Assembly (NCBI RefSeq): GCF_006386545.1
Contig: NZ_SWAR01000020.1
Location: forward strand, 44,916-108,915
DNA: 64,000 bases
Origin: Methylibium rhizosphaerae
GTDB taxonomy: Bacteria; Pseudomonadota; Gammaproteobacteria; Burkholderiales; Burkholderiaceae_C
Direction: 5' to 3'
Numbering within the stretch: position 1 is the first letter of the stretch; each line of letters begins with the position of its first letter. The notes beneath the pieces were generated by a model, which searched no databases, was not told the origin of the DNA, and was given only the letters and a program-made list of their open reading frames with translations. Below, one piece after another: positions 36,201-44,372 of this stretch. A program made the translations under genes and the position numbers.

Positions 36201-37316
36201 TCATGCCTCTTTCACGACGGCTGCCGACGTGGCGCCTGGCTGTGGCGCCGCGACCTTGGGCACGCGGGCCCACCGGACGCGATAGTGGATCAGCGTGTCG
36301 CAGCCCAGCAGCGCGAACAGCAGCAGCCCCTGGAACACGCCGGTGATCGACTTGGGCAGGCCCAGGCGCGACTGCGCCAGCTCGCCGCCGATGTAGAACA
36401 TGCTCATCAGGACCGCCGAGAACACGATGCCCACCGGGTGCAGCCGCCCGACGAAGGCCACGATGATGGCGGCGAAGCCGTAGCCGGCCGGCACGTGCGG
36501 CGTGAGCTGGCCCAGCGGCCCGGCGGCCTCGAGCGCGCCGGCCAGGCCCGCCATGCCGCCCGAGAGCAGCAGCGCCGTCCACAGGGCATGGCGCGACGAG
36601 AAGCCGGCATAACGCGCCGCCGCCGGTGCCAGCCCGCCCACCTGCAGCTGGAAGCCGCGGTAGGTGCGGAACAGCAGCACCCAGAAGGCCGCCACCGCCG
36701 CCAGCGCGATGAGCACGCCGATGTTGACCCGGTAGCTGGCGAACAGCTTCGGGATCTTGGTAGCGGCGGCGAAGGTGATGGTCTGCGGGAAGTTGTAGCC
36801 CTGCGGGTCTTTCCAGGGTCCGTAGACCAGGTAGCTCAGCACCATGTCGGCCACGTAGACCAGCATCAGGCTCACCAGGATCTCGTTGGCGTTGAAGCGG
36901 TCGCGCAGCAGCGCGGTGATGGCCGCCCACAGCATGCCGCCCAGCACGCCGGCCACCAGGATGGGCAGAACGATCCAGCGCGAGGTGTCGGGTCCGGCCT
37001 GCATGGCCACCCAGCCGCCGGCCAGCGCACCCAGGATGAACTGGCCCTCGGCGCCGATGTTCCACACGTTGGAGCGGAAGCACACCGCGAGGCCGAGCGC
37101 GATGAGCACCAGCGGCACCGCCTTGACCGCCAGCTCCGACAGCGCATACGCGCTCTTCACCGGCTCGATGAAGAACACCTGCAGGCCGCGCAGCGGGTCC
37201 TTGCCCAGCAGCAGGAACAGGCACACGCCGATGACCACGGTGATCGCCAGCGCGATGAGCGGCGAGGCGAACGACATCGCCTTCGAGGGCTGCGGCCGCG
37301 CTTCAAGCTTGAGCAT
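36201..37316 (-). CDS. ABC transporter permease (YufP/NupB-type first subunit)
   Basis: A 371-residue membrane protein with about ten helices. NVWNIGAEGQFILGALAGGWVA and LRDRFNANEILVSLMLVYVADM fit the first permease of BMP-type nucleoside ABC systems. The start ATG overlaps the upstream ATPase gene by 14 bp, so translation is probably coupled. Encoded order on the minus strand is ATPase, permease, permease, lipoprotein. Confidence 0.88.
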   Translation of the reverse strand: MLKLEARPQPSKAMSFASPLIALAITVVIGVCLFLLLGKDPLRGLQVFFIEPVKSAYALSELAVKAVPLVLIALGLAVCFRSNVWNIGAEGQFILGALAGGWVAMQAGPDTSRWIVLPILVAGVLGGMLWAAITALLRDRFNANEILVSLMLVYVADMVLSYLVYGPWKDPQGYNFPQTITFAAATKIPKLFASYRVNIGVLIALAAVAAFWVLLFRTYRGFQLQVGGLAPAAARYAGFSSRHALWTALLLSGGMAGLAGALEAAGPLGQLTPHVPAGYGFAAIIVAFVGRLHPVGIVFSAVLMSMFYIGGELAQSRLGLPKSITGVFQGLLLFALLGCDTLIHYRVRWARVPKVAAPQPGATSAAVVKEA

Positions 37317-38859
37317 GGGCCACCTCCGTCCTTGCGGTGTCTGCAGCAGCGGCGCCGCCCCCGCGCGGCCACAGGCCGCTCATCCATTCGCCGATCTGCT
37401 CGACGGTGGCCTCGGCGGTAGGCACGCTGGGCGACAGGCGCCCCTGCGCCATCACCACCAGCCGGTCGCAGATCTCGAACAGCTCGTCGAGCTCCTCGCT
37501 CACCACGAGCAGCGCGCAGCCGGCGTCGCGCAGCCTGAGCAGCTCGCCGCGGATCTGGGCGGCAGCGCCCACATCCACGCCCCAGGTGGGCTGCGAGACG
37601 ATCAGCAGCTTCGGGTTCGCGTCGATCTCGCGGCCGACGATGAACTTCTGCAGGTTGCCCCCCGACAGGCTCTTGGCCGCGGCGCCCGGGCCGCCGGCCT
37701 TGACGTTGAAGCGGGAGATGAGCGCCTCGGCCAGTCGCTGCACCTGCCCCGTGCTGACCCAGCCCGAACGCCGCGACACCGCCTCGGTGCGGGTGAGCAG
37801 CGTGTTCTGCGCCAGCGACAGGGTGGGCACCGCGCCGCGGCCCAGCCGCTCCTCCGGCACGAAATGCAGGCCGGCCTTGCGCCGGTGCCGCGGCGAATGC
37901 CGGGCGATGTCCTGCCCGAACAGGGTGATCGAGCCCGACGGCGCGCGGGTGTCCTCGCCGGACAGCGCGGCCATGAGTTCCTGCTGGCCGTTGCCCGACA
38001 CGCCGGCAATGCCGACGATCTCGCCGGCACGCACCGACAGGCCGATGTCGGACAGCGCGGTGCCGAAGGGCGAGGCCTTGGGCAGGTGCAGCTGCTTCAC
38101 GTCGAGCACCACGTCGCCGGCTGCCAGCTGCTGGTGCCTGAGCTGCGGCGGCTCGGCGCCGATCATCAGGCGCGACAGGCCGGCGTTAGTTTCCCGGGTG
38201 GGGTCGACCTCGCCGGTCACCTTGCCGCCGCGCAGCACGGTGCAGTGATGGCACAGCGCGCGGATCTCGTCGAGCTTGTGGCTGATGTAGAGGATGGAGC
38301 AGCCTTCGCCGGCCAGCTGGCGCAGCGTGACGAACAGCTTGTCCACCGCCTGCGGCGTGAGCACCGAGGTCGGCTCGTCGAGGATGAGCAGCTGCGGCTT
38401 CGTGAGCAGCGCCCGCACGATCTCGACCCGCTGGCGCTCGCCCACCGACAGGGTGTGCACCGGCCGCAGCGGGTCGACGTCGAGCCCGTAGTCGTGCGAC
38501 ACCTTGCGCACCCGCTCGGTCACCTCGGCCAGCGAAACCGACCGGGCCAGCCCCAGCCACACGTTCTCGGCGGCGGTGAGCGTGTCGAACAGCGAGAAGT
38601 GCTGGAACACCATCGAGATGCCCAGCGCCCGGGCCTCGTTCGGATTGCGCACCGCCACCGGCTGGCCGTTCCAGCGCACTTCACCCTCGTCGGGCCGCAC
38701 CGCACCGTAGATGATCTTCATCAGGGTGCTCTTGCCGGCGCCGTTTTCGCCCAGCACGGCGTGGATCTGGCCGGGCAGCACCCGAAGGTTCACGCCATCG
38801 TTGGCGCGCACGGCCGGGTACTGCTTGGAAATGCCCAGCAGCTCGAGGCGGGGGATCAT
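37303..38859 (-). CDS. Tandem-domain ABC transporter ATPase (YufO/NupA type)
   Basis: A 518-residue protein with two ABC domains. Domain 1 has Walker A GENGAGKST, signature LSVGERQRVEI and Walker B LLILDEPTSVL. Domain 2 has a degenerate Walker A (GVSGNGQQE), signature LSGGNLQKFI and a Walker B with Ser-Gln in place of Asp-Glu (LLIVSQPTWG), as is usual in the sugar and nucleoside branch. AGGAG nine bases upstream decides for ATG 38859 over two earlier in-frame ATGs. It energises import by the two following permeases. Confidence 0.9.
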   Translation of the reverse strand: MIPRLELLGISKQYPAVRANDGVNLRVLPGQIHAVLGENGAGKSTLMKIIYGAVRPDEGEVRWNGQPVAVRNPNEARALGISMVFQHFSLFDTLTAAENVWLGLARSVSLAEVTERVRKVSHDYGLDVDPLRPVHTLSVGERQRVEIVRALLTKPQLLILDEPTSVLTPQAVDKLFVTLRQLAGEGCSILYISHKLDEIRALCHHCTVLRGGKVTGEVDPTRETNAGLSRLMIGAEPPQLRHQQLAAGDVVLDVKQLHLPKASPFGTALSDIGLSVRAGEIVGIAGVSGNGQQELMAALSGEDTRAPSGSITLFGQDIARHSPRHRRKAGLHFVPEERLGRGAVPTLSLAQNTLLTRTEAVSRRSGWVSTGQVQRLAEALISRFNVKAGGPGAAAKSLSGGNLQKFIVGREIDANPKLLIVSQPTWGVDVGAAAQIRGELLRLRDAGCALLVVSEELDELFEICDRLVVMAQGRLSPSVPTAEATVEQIGEWMSGLWPRGGGAAAADTARTEVAHAQA

Positions 38860-38906
38860 GTCGGGAAACTCCTGCATGGCCGGCATTCTCCCTCCGGCGC
38901 AATCCT

Positions 38907-38934
38907 GGTCACCAGTCACTGGTCACCAGTCACT
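38907..38934. repeat. Two direct 14-bp repeats between ATPase and permease genes
   Basis: The unit ggtcaccagtcact occurs twice head to tail (38907-38920, 38921-38934), directly after the NCS2 gene stop and upstream of the ATPase gene. It could be a slippage product or a pair of operator half-sites; nothing in the sequence decides. Confidence 0.5.
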
Positions 38935-38936
38935 GC

Positions 38937-40319
38937 TCAATGAGCAACGTAGATGAACTTGAACAGGAAGATCCCGCCGATGATCCAGACCATCGGGTGC
39001 GCCTCGCGCCACCTGCCGGTGAACAGCTTCAGCACCGCGTAGGTGATGAAGCCGAAAGCCAGGCCGTTGGCGATCGAGTAGGTCAGCGGCATGGCCAGCG
39101 CGGTGACGGTGGCCGGGATGACCTCGGTGGTTTCGTCCCAGTTCAGCTCGGTCAGCTCCCTGAGCATCAAACATGCCACGAAGAACAGCGCCGGCGCGGT
39201 GGCATAGGCCGGCACGGCGCCGGCCAGCGGCGAGATGAACAGGCAGGCCAGGAACAGCACCGCCACGGTGACGGCGGTGAGCCCGGTGCGGCCGCCCGCC
39301 TGCACCCCGGAGGCACTTTCGAGGTAGGCGGTGGTGCTGGAGGTGCCCAGCAGAGAGCCGGCGAATATGGCGCCGCTGTCGGCCAGCAGGGCCTTGTTCA
39401 TGCGGCCCATCCCTGCTTCGGACAGGAGGCCGGCGCGCTTGGCCACTGCCATCAGGGTGCCGGTGGCGTCGAACAGCTCGACCAGGAAGAACACCAGGAT
39501 CACGTTGAACACGCCCGCCGCCAGCGCCCCCTTGAGGTCGAGCTGCAGGAAGGTGGGCTCGATGGACGGCGGTGCCGAGAAGATGCCGCTGAACTGGTTG
39601 CCGGCGAAGAAGAACGACAGCACCGTGACCAGCAGGATGCCGGCCAGCAGCGCGCCGCGGACCTTCAGCCGGTCGAGCACCACCACCGCGAAGAAGCCGA
39701 TGATGGCCAGCACCACCGAGGGCTGGTGCAGGTCGCCCAGCGTCACGTAGGTGGCCTTCGACGGGCCCACGATGCCGGCGCTCTTGAGCGCGATGATGGC
39801 CAGGAACATGCCGATGCCCACGGTGATGCCGATGCGCAGCGACTGCGGTATGCCGCGGATGATGGTCTTGCGCAGGCCGAACAGCGTGGTCGCGAGGAAC
39901 AGGCAGCCCGAGATGAACACCGCGCCCAGCGCCACCTGCCAGGTGTAGCCCATGCCCAGCACCACCACATAGGCGAAGTAGGCGTTCAGGCCCATGCCGG
40001 GCGCCATGGCGATGGGGTAGTTGGCATACAGGCCCATGATGGCCGTGCCCAGCGCCGCGATCAGGCAGGTGGCCACGAACACGGCGCCCTTGGGCATGCC
40101 GGCGTCGCCCAGGATCGACGGGTTGACGAAGATGATGTAGGCCATCGTCAGGAAGGTGGTGAGCCCGGCGATGAGCTCGGTGCGCACCGTGGTGCCGTGG
40201 GCCTGCAGCTGGAAGAAGCGGTTCAGCCAGGAAGGGCTGGTCGCGATGGCGGTGCGCGGTGTTTCGCTGTTCGCAGCGCTGGGCACCGCGCCGTCGGCGT
40301 GGGTGGTCGTGATCTGCAT
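38937..40319 (-). CDS. NCS2 purine permease (AzgA/PbuG/GhxP type)
   Basis: A 460-residue transporter with 12-14 helices. Motifs: RTELIAGLTTFLTMAYIIFVNP, the N-terminal marker of the AzgA-like branch; MAPGMGLNAYFAY; VELFDATGTLMAVAKRAG; GTSSTTAYLESASGVQAGGR; and FDATGT-type substrate residues. Members move adenine, hypoxanthine and guanine by proton symport. AGGAGACAAC in front of ATG 40319 sets the start. It lies between guanine deaminase and the ABC system. Confidence 0.92.
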   Translation of the reverse strand: MQITTTHADGAVPSAANSETPRTAIATSPSWLNRFFQLQAHGTTVRTELIAGLTTFLTMAYIIFVNPSILGDAGMPKGAVFVATCLIAALGTAIMGLYANYPIAMAPGMGLNAYFAYVVVLGMGYTWQVALGAVFISGCLFLATTLFGLRKTIIRGIPQSLRIGITVGIGMFLAIIALKSAGIVGPSKATYVTLGDLHQPSVVLAIIGFFAVVVLDRLKVRGALLAGILLVTVLSFFFAGNQFSGIFSAPPSIEPTFLQLDLKGALAAGVFNVILVFFLVELFDATGTLMAVAKRAGLLSEAGMGRMNKALLADSGAIFAGSLLGTSSTTAYLESASGVQAGGRTGLTAVTVAVLFLACLFISPLAGAVPAYATAPALFFVACLMLRELTELNWDETTEVIPATVTALAMPLTYSIANGLAFGFITYAVLKLFTGRWREAHPMVWIIGGIFLFKFIYVAH

Positions 40320-40385
40320 GTTGTCTCCTGTGTGCACGCCCGTTCTCGGGTTCTTGTGTGTGCGTGTCTCGGGTGAGGCGGTCGG

Positions 40386-41711
40386 TCAGGTCCCCTGGTC
40401 TTTCTGGTCTTTCTGGTATCTCGGCACGCCGGCCACGTAGGCCGTGTGCAGCAGCCGCTCGTCGCCCAGCGTCATCCAGGCGAAGAGCTTCTCGTGCAGG
40501 TCCTGCGCGAGGCTCATGCGGTGCGCCTGCAGCGGCGTGGCGCTCCAGTCCCACACGCAGACGTCGGCAAGCGTCCCGGCGTCGAAGCTGCCGATCTCGC
40601 CGGCAAGGTGCAGCGCCTTCGCCGCGCCTCGCGTGGCGCCGTACACCGCCTTGTAGGCGGTGAGCTTGACGCCTCGCATCGCCTGCACCTTGTAGGCGTC
40701 GGCCAGCGTGCGGATCATCGACAGGCTGGTGCCGCCGCCCACGTCGGTGGCCAGCGTCACCTGGGCGCCCTGCCCTTCGGCGCCGAGCCAGTCGAACAGG
40801 CCGCTGCCGAGGAACAGGTTGGAGCTCGGGCTGTGCGCGACCTGCGCACCGGTCTCGCGCAGCAGCACCCGGTCGGTGTCGTCGAGCCAGATGCCGTGGG
40901 CCAGCACCGCGCGCTCGTTGAGCAGGCGGTGGCGGTGGTAGACGTCGAGGTAGCTGCGCGCCTGCGGAAAGAGCTCGCCCACCCAGCGCACCTCGTCGCG
41001 GTTCTCGGCCACGTGGGTCTGCATGTAGGTGCCGGGGTGCGCGGCCAGCAGGTCGGCCGCCATGTCCATCTGCGCGCTGGTGCTGGTGGGCGCGAAGCGC
41101 ACCGTCAGCGCATAGGCGAGCCGCCCGCGGCCGTGCCAGCGGCCGATGAGGTCGACGCAGTCGCGCTCGGCGCTCGCCACGTCGTCGCGCAGGCCGTCGG
41201 GCGCATGCCGGTCCATCAGCACCTTGCCGGCCACCAGGCGCATGCCGCGCCGCTCGGCGCTCGCGAACAAGGCATCGGCCGAGACCTTGTGCACGGTGGG
41301 GAACACCACCGCCGCTGTGGTGCCGTGCGCCAGCAGCGCATCGACGAAACGCTCGGCGCCGGCGGCCGCCACCACCGGGTCGGCATAGCGCCGCTCGGCG
41401 GGGAAGGTGTAGGTGTTGAGCCACTCGAGCAGCTCGGTGCCGTAGGAGGCGATCACGTCGAGCTGCGGGCTGTGCACGTGCGTGTCGATGAAGCCGGGCA
41501 GCACCAGCCTGCCGCGGTGGTCGATGCGGGTCCAGCCGGCATCGGGCTCCTCGGCCTGCACGCCGGCCACGCGGCCGTCGTCGATGAGCAGCCAGTGGTC
41601 GGGGCGGAAGCGCACGCCCGGGGCATGCGCCGGCGCGGCGAAGCCGGGGTCGGCATCGAAGTCGAGCAGGTCGCCGCGCAGGGCGATGCGTCGTGGGGAA
41701 GTGGCGTTCAT
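40386..41711 (-). CDS. guaD: Guanine deaminase
   Basis: A 441-residue amidohydrolase converting guanine to xanthine. Zinc-ligand motifs: LPGFIDTHVHSPQLDVIASYG, TYMQTHVAENRDEV, AHGIWLDDTD and LATDVGGGTSLSMI, all close to bacterial and mammalian guanine deaminase. The C-terminus ends YQKDQKDQGT, encoded by a short 9-bp duplication (gtctttctg), absent from typical family ends. It is downstream of and on the same strand as the LysR gene (22-bp gap). Confidence 0.92.
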   Translation of the reverse strand: MNATSPRRIALRGDLLDFDADPGFAAPAHAPGVRFRPDHWLLIDDGRVAGVQAEEPDAGWTRIDHRGRLVLPGFIDTHVHSPQLDVIASYGTELLEWLNTYTFPAERRYADPVVAAAGAERFVDALLAHGTTAAVVFPTVHKVSADALFASAERRGMRLVAGKVLMDRHAPDGLRDDVASAERDCVDLIGRWHGRGRLAYALTVRFAPTSTSAQMDMAADLLAAHPGTYMQTHVAENRDEVRWVGELFPQARSYLDVYHRHRLLNERAVLAHGIWLDDTDRVLLRETGAQVAHSPSSNLFLGSGLFDWLGAEGQGAQVTLATDVGGGTSLSMIRTLADAYKVQAMRGVKLTAYKAVYGATRGAAKALHLAGEIGSFDAGTLADVCVWDWSATPLQAHRMSLAQDLHEKLFAWMTLGDERLLHTAYVAGVPRYQKDQKDQGT

Positions 41712-41733
41712 CGTCTTCTGAGGAGAGTTCGCG

Positions 41734-42681
41734 TCAATGTGCAGGCAAGGCGCGCGCCACGTCGCGCACTTGCTCGCGCAGCCAGCGGCCGGCCGCGGAG
41801 TGATGGCTCAGGTCGTGCCAGAGCTGGTAGTAGGTCAGCGAAGGAAAGCTCACCGGGCAACGCACGATGCGCAGCGGGAAGTTGTTGATGTAGCGCGAGC
41901 AGAACAGCCGGCCGGTGGTGAGCACCAGGCGCGAGCGGGCCAGCATGAGCGGCGTGAGGCCGAAGTGCGGGTTGCGAACGACGATCTGACGCGACAGGCC
42001 CAGGCTGTCGAGGTGCTCGTCGATCACGCCGCGCGCGCCCGGGTGCAGCGGCGTGGGCGCGATGTGCTCGCTGGCGAGGTAGCGCTCGGCGGTCCAGCTC
42101 CTCGGGTTGCGCACGGCGGGGTGGTCCTCGGCCACGAGGCAGACGATCTCGTCGGTGAGCAGGCGTCCCAGGTGCAGCTCGCCCGGAGGCTCGAGCCAGT
42201 TGCCCACCACCAGGTCGACCTCGCCGCGCGAGAGGCTCTTGCGATAGTCGAACTCGCCCGACAGCGGCAGGATCTCCAGCTTCACGCCCGGCGCCGCTTC
42301 CTTGAGCCTCACCACGAGCTCCGGCAGGAACAGCGGGTCGAGGTAGTCGCTGGCGGCGATGCGGAAGGTCTGGCTCGAATGCGCCGCGTCGAACTCCAGC
42401 GCCTTGGCTCTGGCGCCGAACATCAGCTGGGCATTGCGCAGCAGTTCGCCGGCGGGCTCGAGCAGCTCCTGCGCCACGTCGGTGGGCGCCATGCCATGGC
42501 CCGAGCGCACCAGCAGCGGGTCGCCGATGAGCGTGCGCAGGCGCTTCAGCTGGGCGCTGACGGCCGGCTGGGTGGTCGAGAGCCGCAAAGCGGCCCTGGA
42601 AACGCTGCGCTCGGTGATCACGGTGTGAAAAACCCTGATGAGGTACAGCTCAATCTTGTCGAAAACGGCCCGCTCCGCCAT
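41734..42681 (-). CDS. LysR family regulator of the xanthine dehydrogenase cluster
   Basis: A 315-residue regulator: N-terminal helix-turn-helix (about 10-68; VITERSVSRAALRLSTTQPAVSAQLKRL) and a periplasmic-binding-like effector domain (from about 95). It is divergent from xdhA with a 98-bp gap that contains a perfect ATATGCT-N4-AGCATAT palindrome, so it likely controls both xdhABC and its own guaD-side transcript in answer to a purine. ATG 42681 fits, starting MAERAVFDKIELYLIR; upstream in-frame sequence is non-coding. Confidence 0.9.
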   Translation of the reverse strand: MAERAVFDKIELYLIRVFHTVITERSVSRAALRLSTTQPAVSAQLKRLRTLIGDPLLVRSGHGMAPTDVAQELLEPAGELLRNAQLMFGARAKALEFDAAHSSQTFRIAASDYLDPLFLPELVVRLKEAAPGVKLEILPLSGEFDYRKSLSRGEVDLVVGNWLEPPGELHLGRLLTDEIVCLVAEDHPAVRNPRSWTAERYLASEHIAPTPLHPGARGVIDEHLDSLGLSRQIVVRNPHFGLTPLMLARSRLVLTTGRLFCSRYINNFPLRIVRCPVSFPSLTYYQLWHDLSHHSAAGRWLREQVRDVARALPAH

Positions 42682-42700
42682 ATGTTTGCCTTGATACGCA

Positions 42701-42718
42701 ATATGCTCCGAAGCATAT
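42701..42718. promoter_or_regulatory. Palindromic LysR-type operator between lysR and xdhA
   Basis: ATATGCT-CCGA-AGCATAT, a perfect 7-4-7 inverted repeat, lies 20 bp from the LysR start and 62 bp from the xdhA start. Such inverted repeats with AT ends are typical LysR recognition sites. Binding by the adjacent LysR is inferred from position. Confidence 0.6.
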
Positions 42719-42779
42719 ACACATCGACGTTGAACGGAGTACCTTTCGGGTATCTCCCGACCCGATTCCCTCCCCTGCG

Positions 42780-44372
42780 ATGGACACCAATACCAGGCCG
42801 ATCCGCTTCTATCACCACGACCGCGGCGAAGTCGTGAGCATCGACGGCGTGGCCCCCACGCGCACGGTGCTGAACTGGCTGCGCGAAGACGCGCACTGCA
42901 CCGGCACCAAGGAAGGCTGCAACGAAGGCGACTGCGGCGCCTGCACCGTGATCGTGGCCGAGCTGGCCGACAGTGCCCGTTCGGTGGGCACCGCCTCGGC
43001 CGAGGCCACCATCGTGGGCGAGCTTTCGCTGCGCACGGTGAACGCCTGCATCCAGTTCCTGCCCACGCTCGACGGCAAAGCCCTGCTGACCGTCGAGGAC
43101 CTGCAGCGCATCGGCGGCGGCTCGCTCCACCCGGCACAGCAGGCGCTGGTGGAATGCCACGGCTCGCAATGCGGCTTCTGCACGCCAGGCTTCGCGATGT
43201 CGCTGGCGGCCACCTACGAGCGCCACTGCGAAGCCGGCACGCGACCGACGCGCCAGCAGATCGCAGACGACCTGTCCGGCAACCTGTGCCGCTGCACCGG
43301 CTACCGGCCCATCATCGACGCCGGCCAGCGCATGTTCGACCTGCCGCTCGCGCGGCTGGATACGCGGCCCGTCGTCAAGGCGCTGCGCACGCTGCAGGGC
43401 ACGGGCCTCGCCTACGAAGGGCCCGATGCCGACGGCAGCGCGCGGCGCAGCCGCTACTGGGCGCCGAAGACGCTGGCCGAGTTCGCTGCGCTGCGTGAAC
43501 AGCGCCCGCAGGCGCGGCTGCTGGCCGGCTCCACCGACATCGGCCTGTGGGTCAACAAGATGTTCCGCGACGTGGGCGACCTGCTCTACATCGGCGACGT
43601 GGCCGAGTTGAAGCGCATCGCCAGGCACGGCGACATGCTGCGCATCGGCGCCGCCGCGCCGCTGGAAGATGCCTGGGCCGCGCTGGTGGCCGAGGTGCCT
43701 GCGCTGGCCGACATGTGGCTGCGTTTCGCCTCGCTGCCGGTGCGCAACGCCGGCACCATGGGCGGCAACATCGCCAACGGTTCGCCCATCGGCGACAGCG
43801 CGCCGGTGCTCATGAGCCTGGGCGCCCGCGTGGTGCTGCGCCGCGGCACGAGCCAGCGCAGCCTGCCGCTCGAAGGCTTCTACCTCGACTACATGAAAAA
43901 CGCGCTGGAGGCCGGCGAGTTCGTCGAGGCGCTGGAGGTGCCGCTGCCGGCAGCCGGCACCGAGGTGCGCGGCTACAAGCTGTCGAAGCGTTTCGACTGC
44001 GACATCTCGGCGGTGGCCTGCGGCCTGGCCGTCACCCGCGATGCGAACGACGTGGTGACCGCCGCGCGTTTCGCCTTCGGCGGCATGGCAGCGGTCGTCA
44101 AGCGTGCCGCGGCCGCCGAGGCAGCGGTGCTCGGTCGCCCCTGGAACCAGGCATCCGTGCAGGCCGCGATGGCCGCACTCGCCGCCGACTACCGGCCGCT
44201 CAGTGACATGCGTGCCAGCGCCGGCTACCGGCTGCGCAGCGCGCAGAACCTGCTGCAGCGCTTCTGGCTCGAGACCCGGCGCGAAGCGCCGCTTTCCATC
44301 GACCAGACCAGCGTGTGGAGCGTGATGCAACACGTGACCCACCCGCGTGGCGCCTTCGGGAGCGCGCGATGA
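42780..44372 (+). CDS. xdhA: Xanthine dehydrogenase small subunit (2Fe-2S and FAD)
   Basis: A 530-residue subunit with two 2Fe-2S domains and an FAD domain. First cluster: GCNEGDCGACTV; second: CGFCTPGF and LCRCTGYRP. The FAD domain (about 205-380) shows LLAGSTDIGLWVNK and GTMGGNIANGSPIGD. It passes electrons from the Mo centre of XdhB to NAD+. The stop overlaps the xdhB start (ATGA). Confidence 0.95.
   Translation: MDTNTRPIRFYHHDRGEVVSIDGVAPTRTVLNWLREDAHCTGTKEGCNEGDCGACTVIVAELADSARSVGTASAEATIVGELSLRTVNACIQFLPTLDGKALLTVEDLQRIGGGSLHPAQQALVECHGSQCGFCTPGFAMSLAATYERHCEAGTRPTRQQIADDLSGNLCRCTGYRPIIDAGQRMFDLPLARLDTRPVVKALRTLQGTGLAYEGPDADGSARRSRYWAPKTLAEFAALREQRPQARLLAGSTDIGLWVNKMFRDVGDLLYIGDVAELKRIARHGDMLRIGAAAPLEDAWAALVAEVPALADMWLRFASLPVRNAGTMGGNIANGSPIGDSAPVLMSLGARVVLRRGTSQRSLPLEGFYLDYMKNALEAGEFVEALEVPLPAAGTEVRGYKLSKRFDCDISAVACGLAVTRDANDVVTAARFAFGGMAAVVKRAAAAEAAVLGRPWNQASVQAAMAALAADYRPLSDMRASAGYRLRSAQNLLQRFWLETRREAPLSIDQTSVWSVMQHVTHPRGAFGSAR

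Noticed and set aside
38923..41424. 833-codon open minus frame over the NCS2 and guaD genes
   Set aside because: Same strand but different frame from two unmistakable genes; Arg/His-rich shadow.
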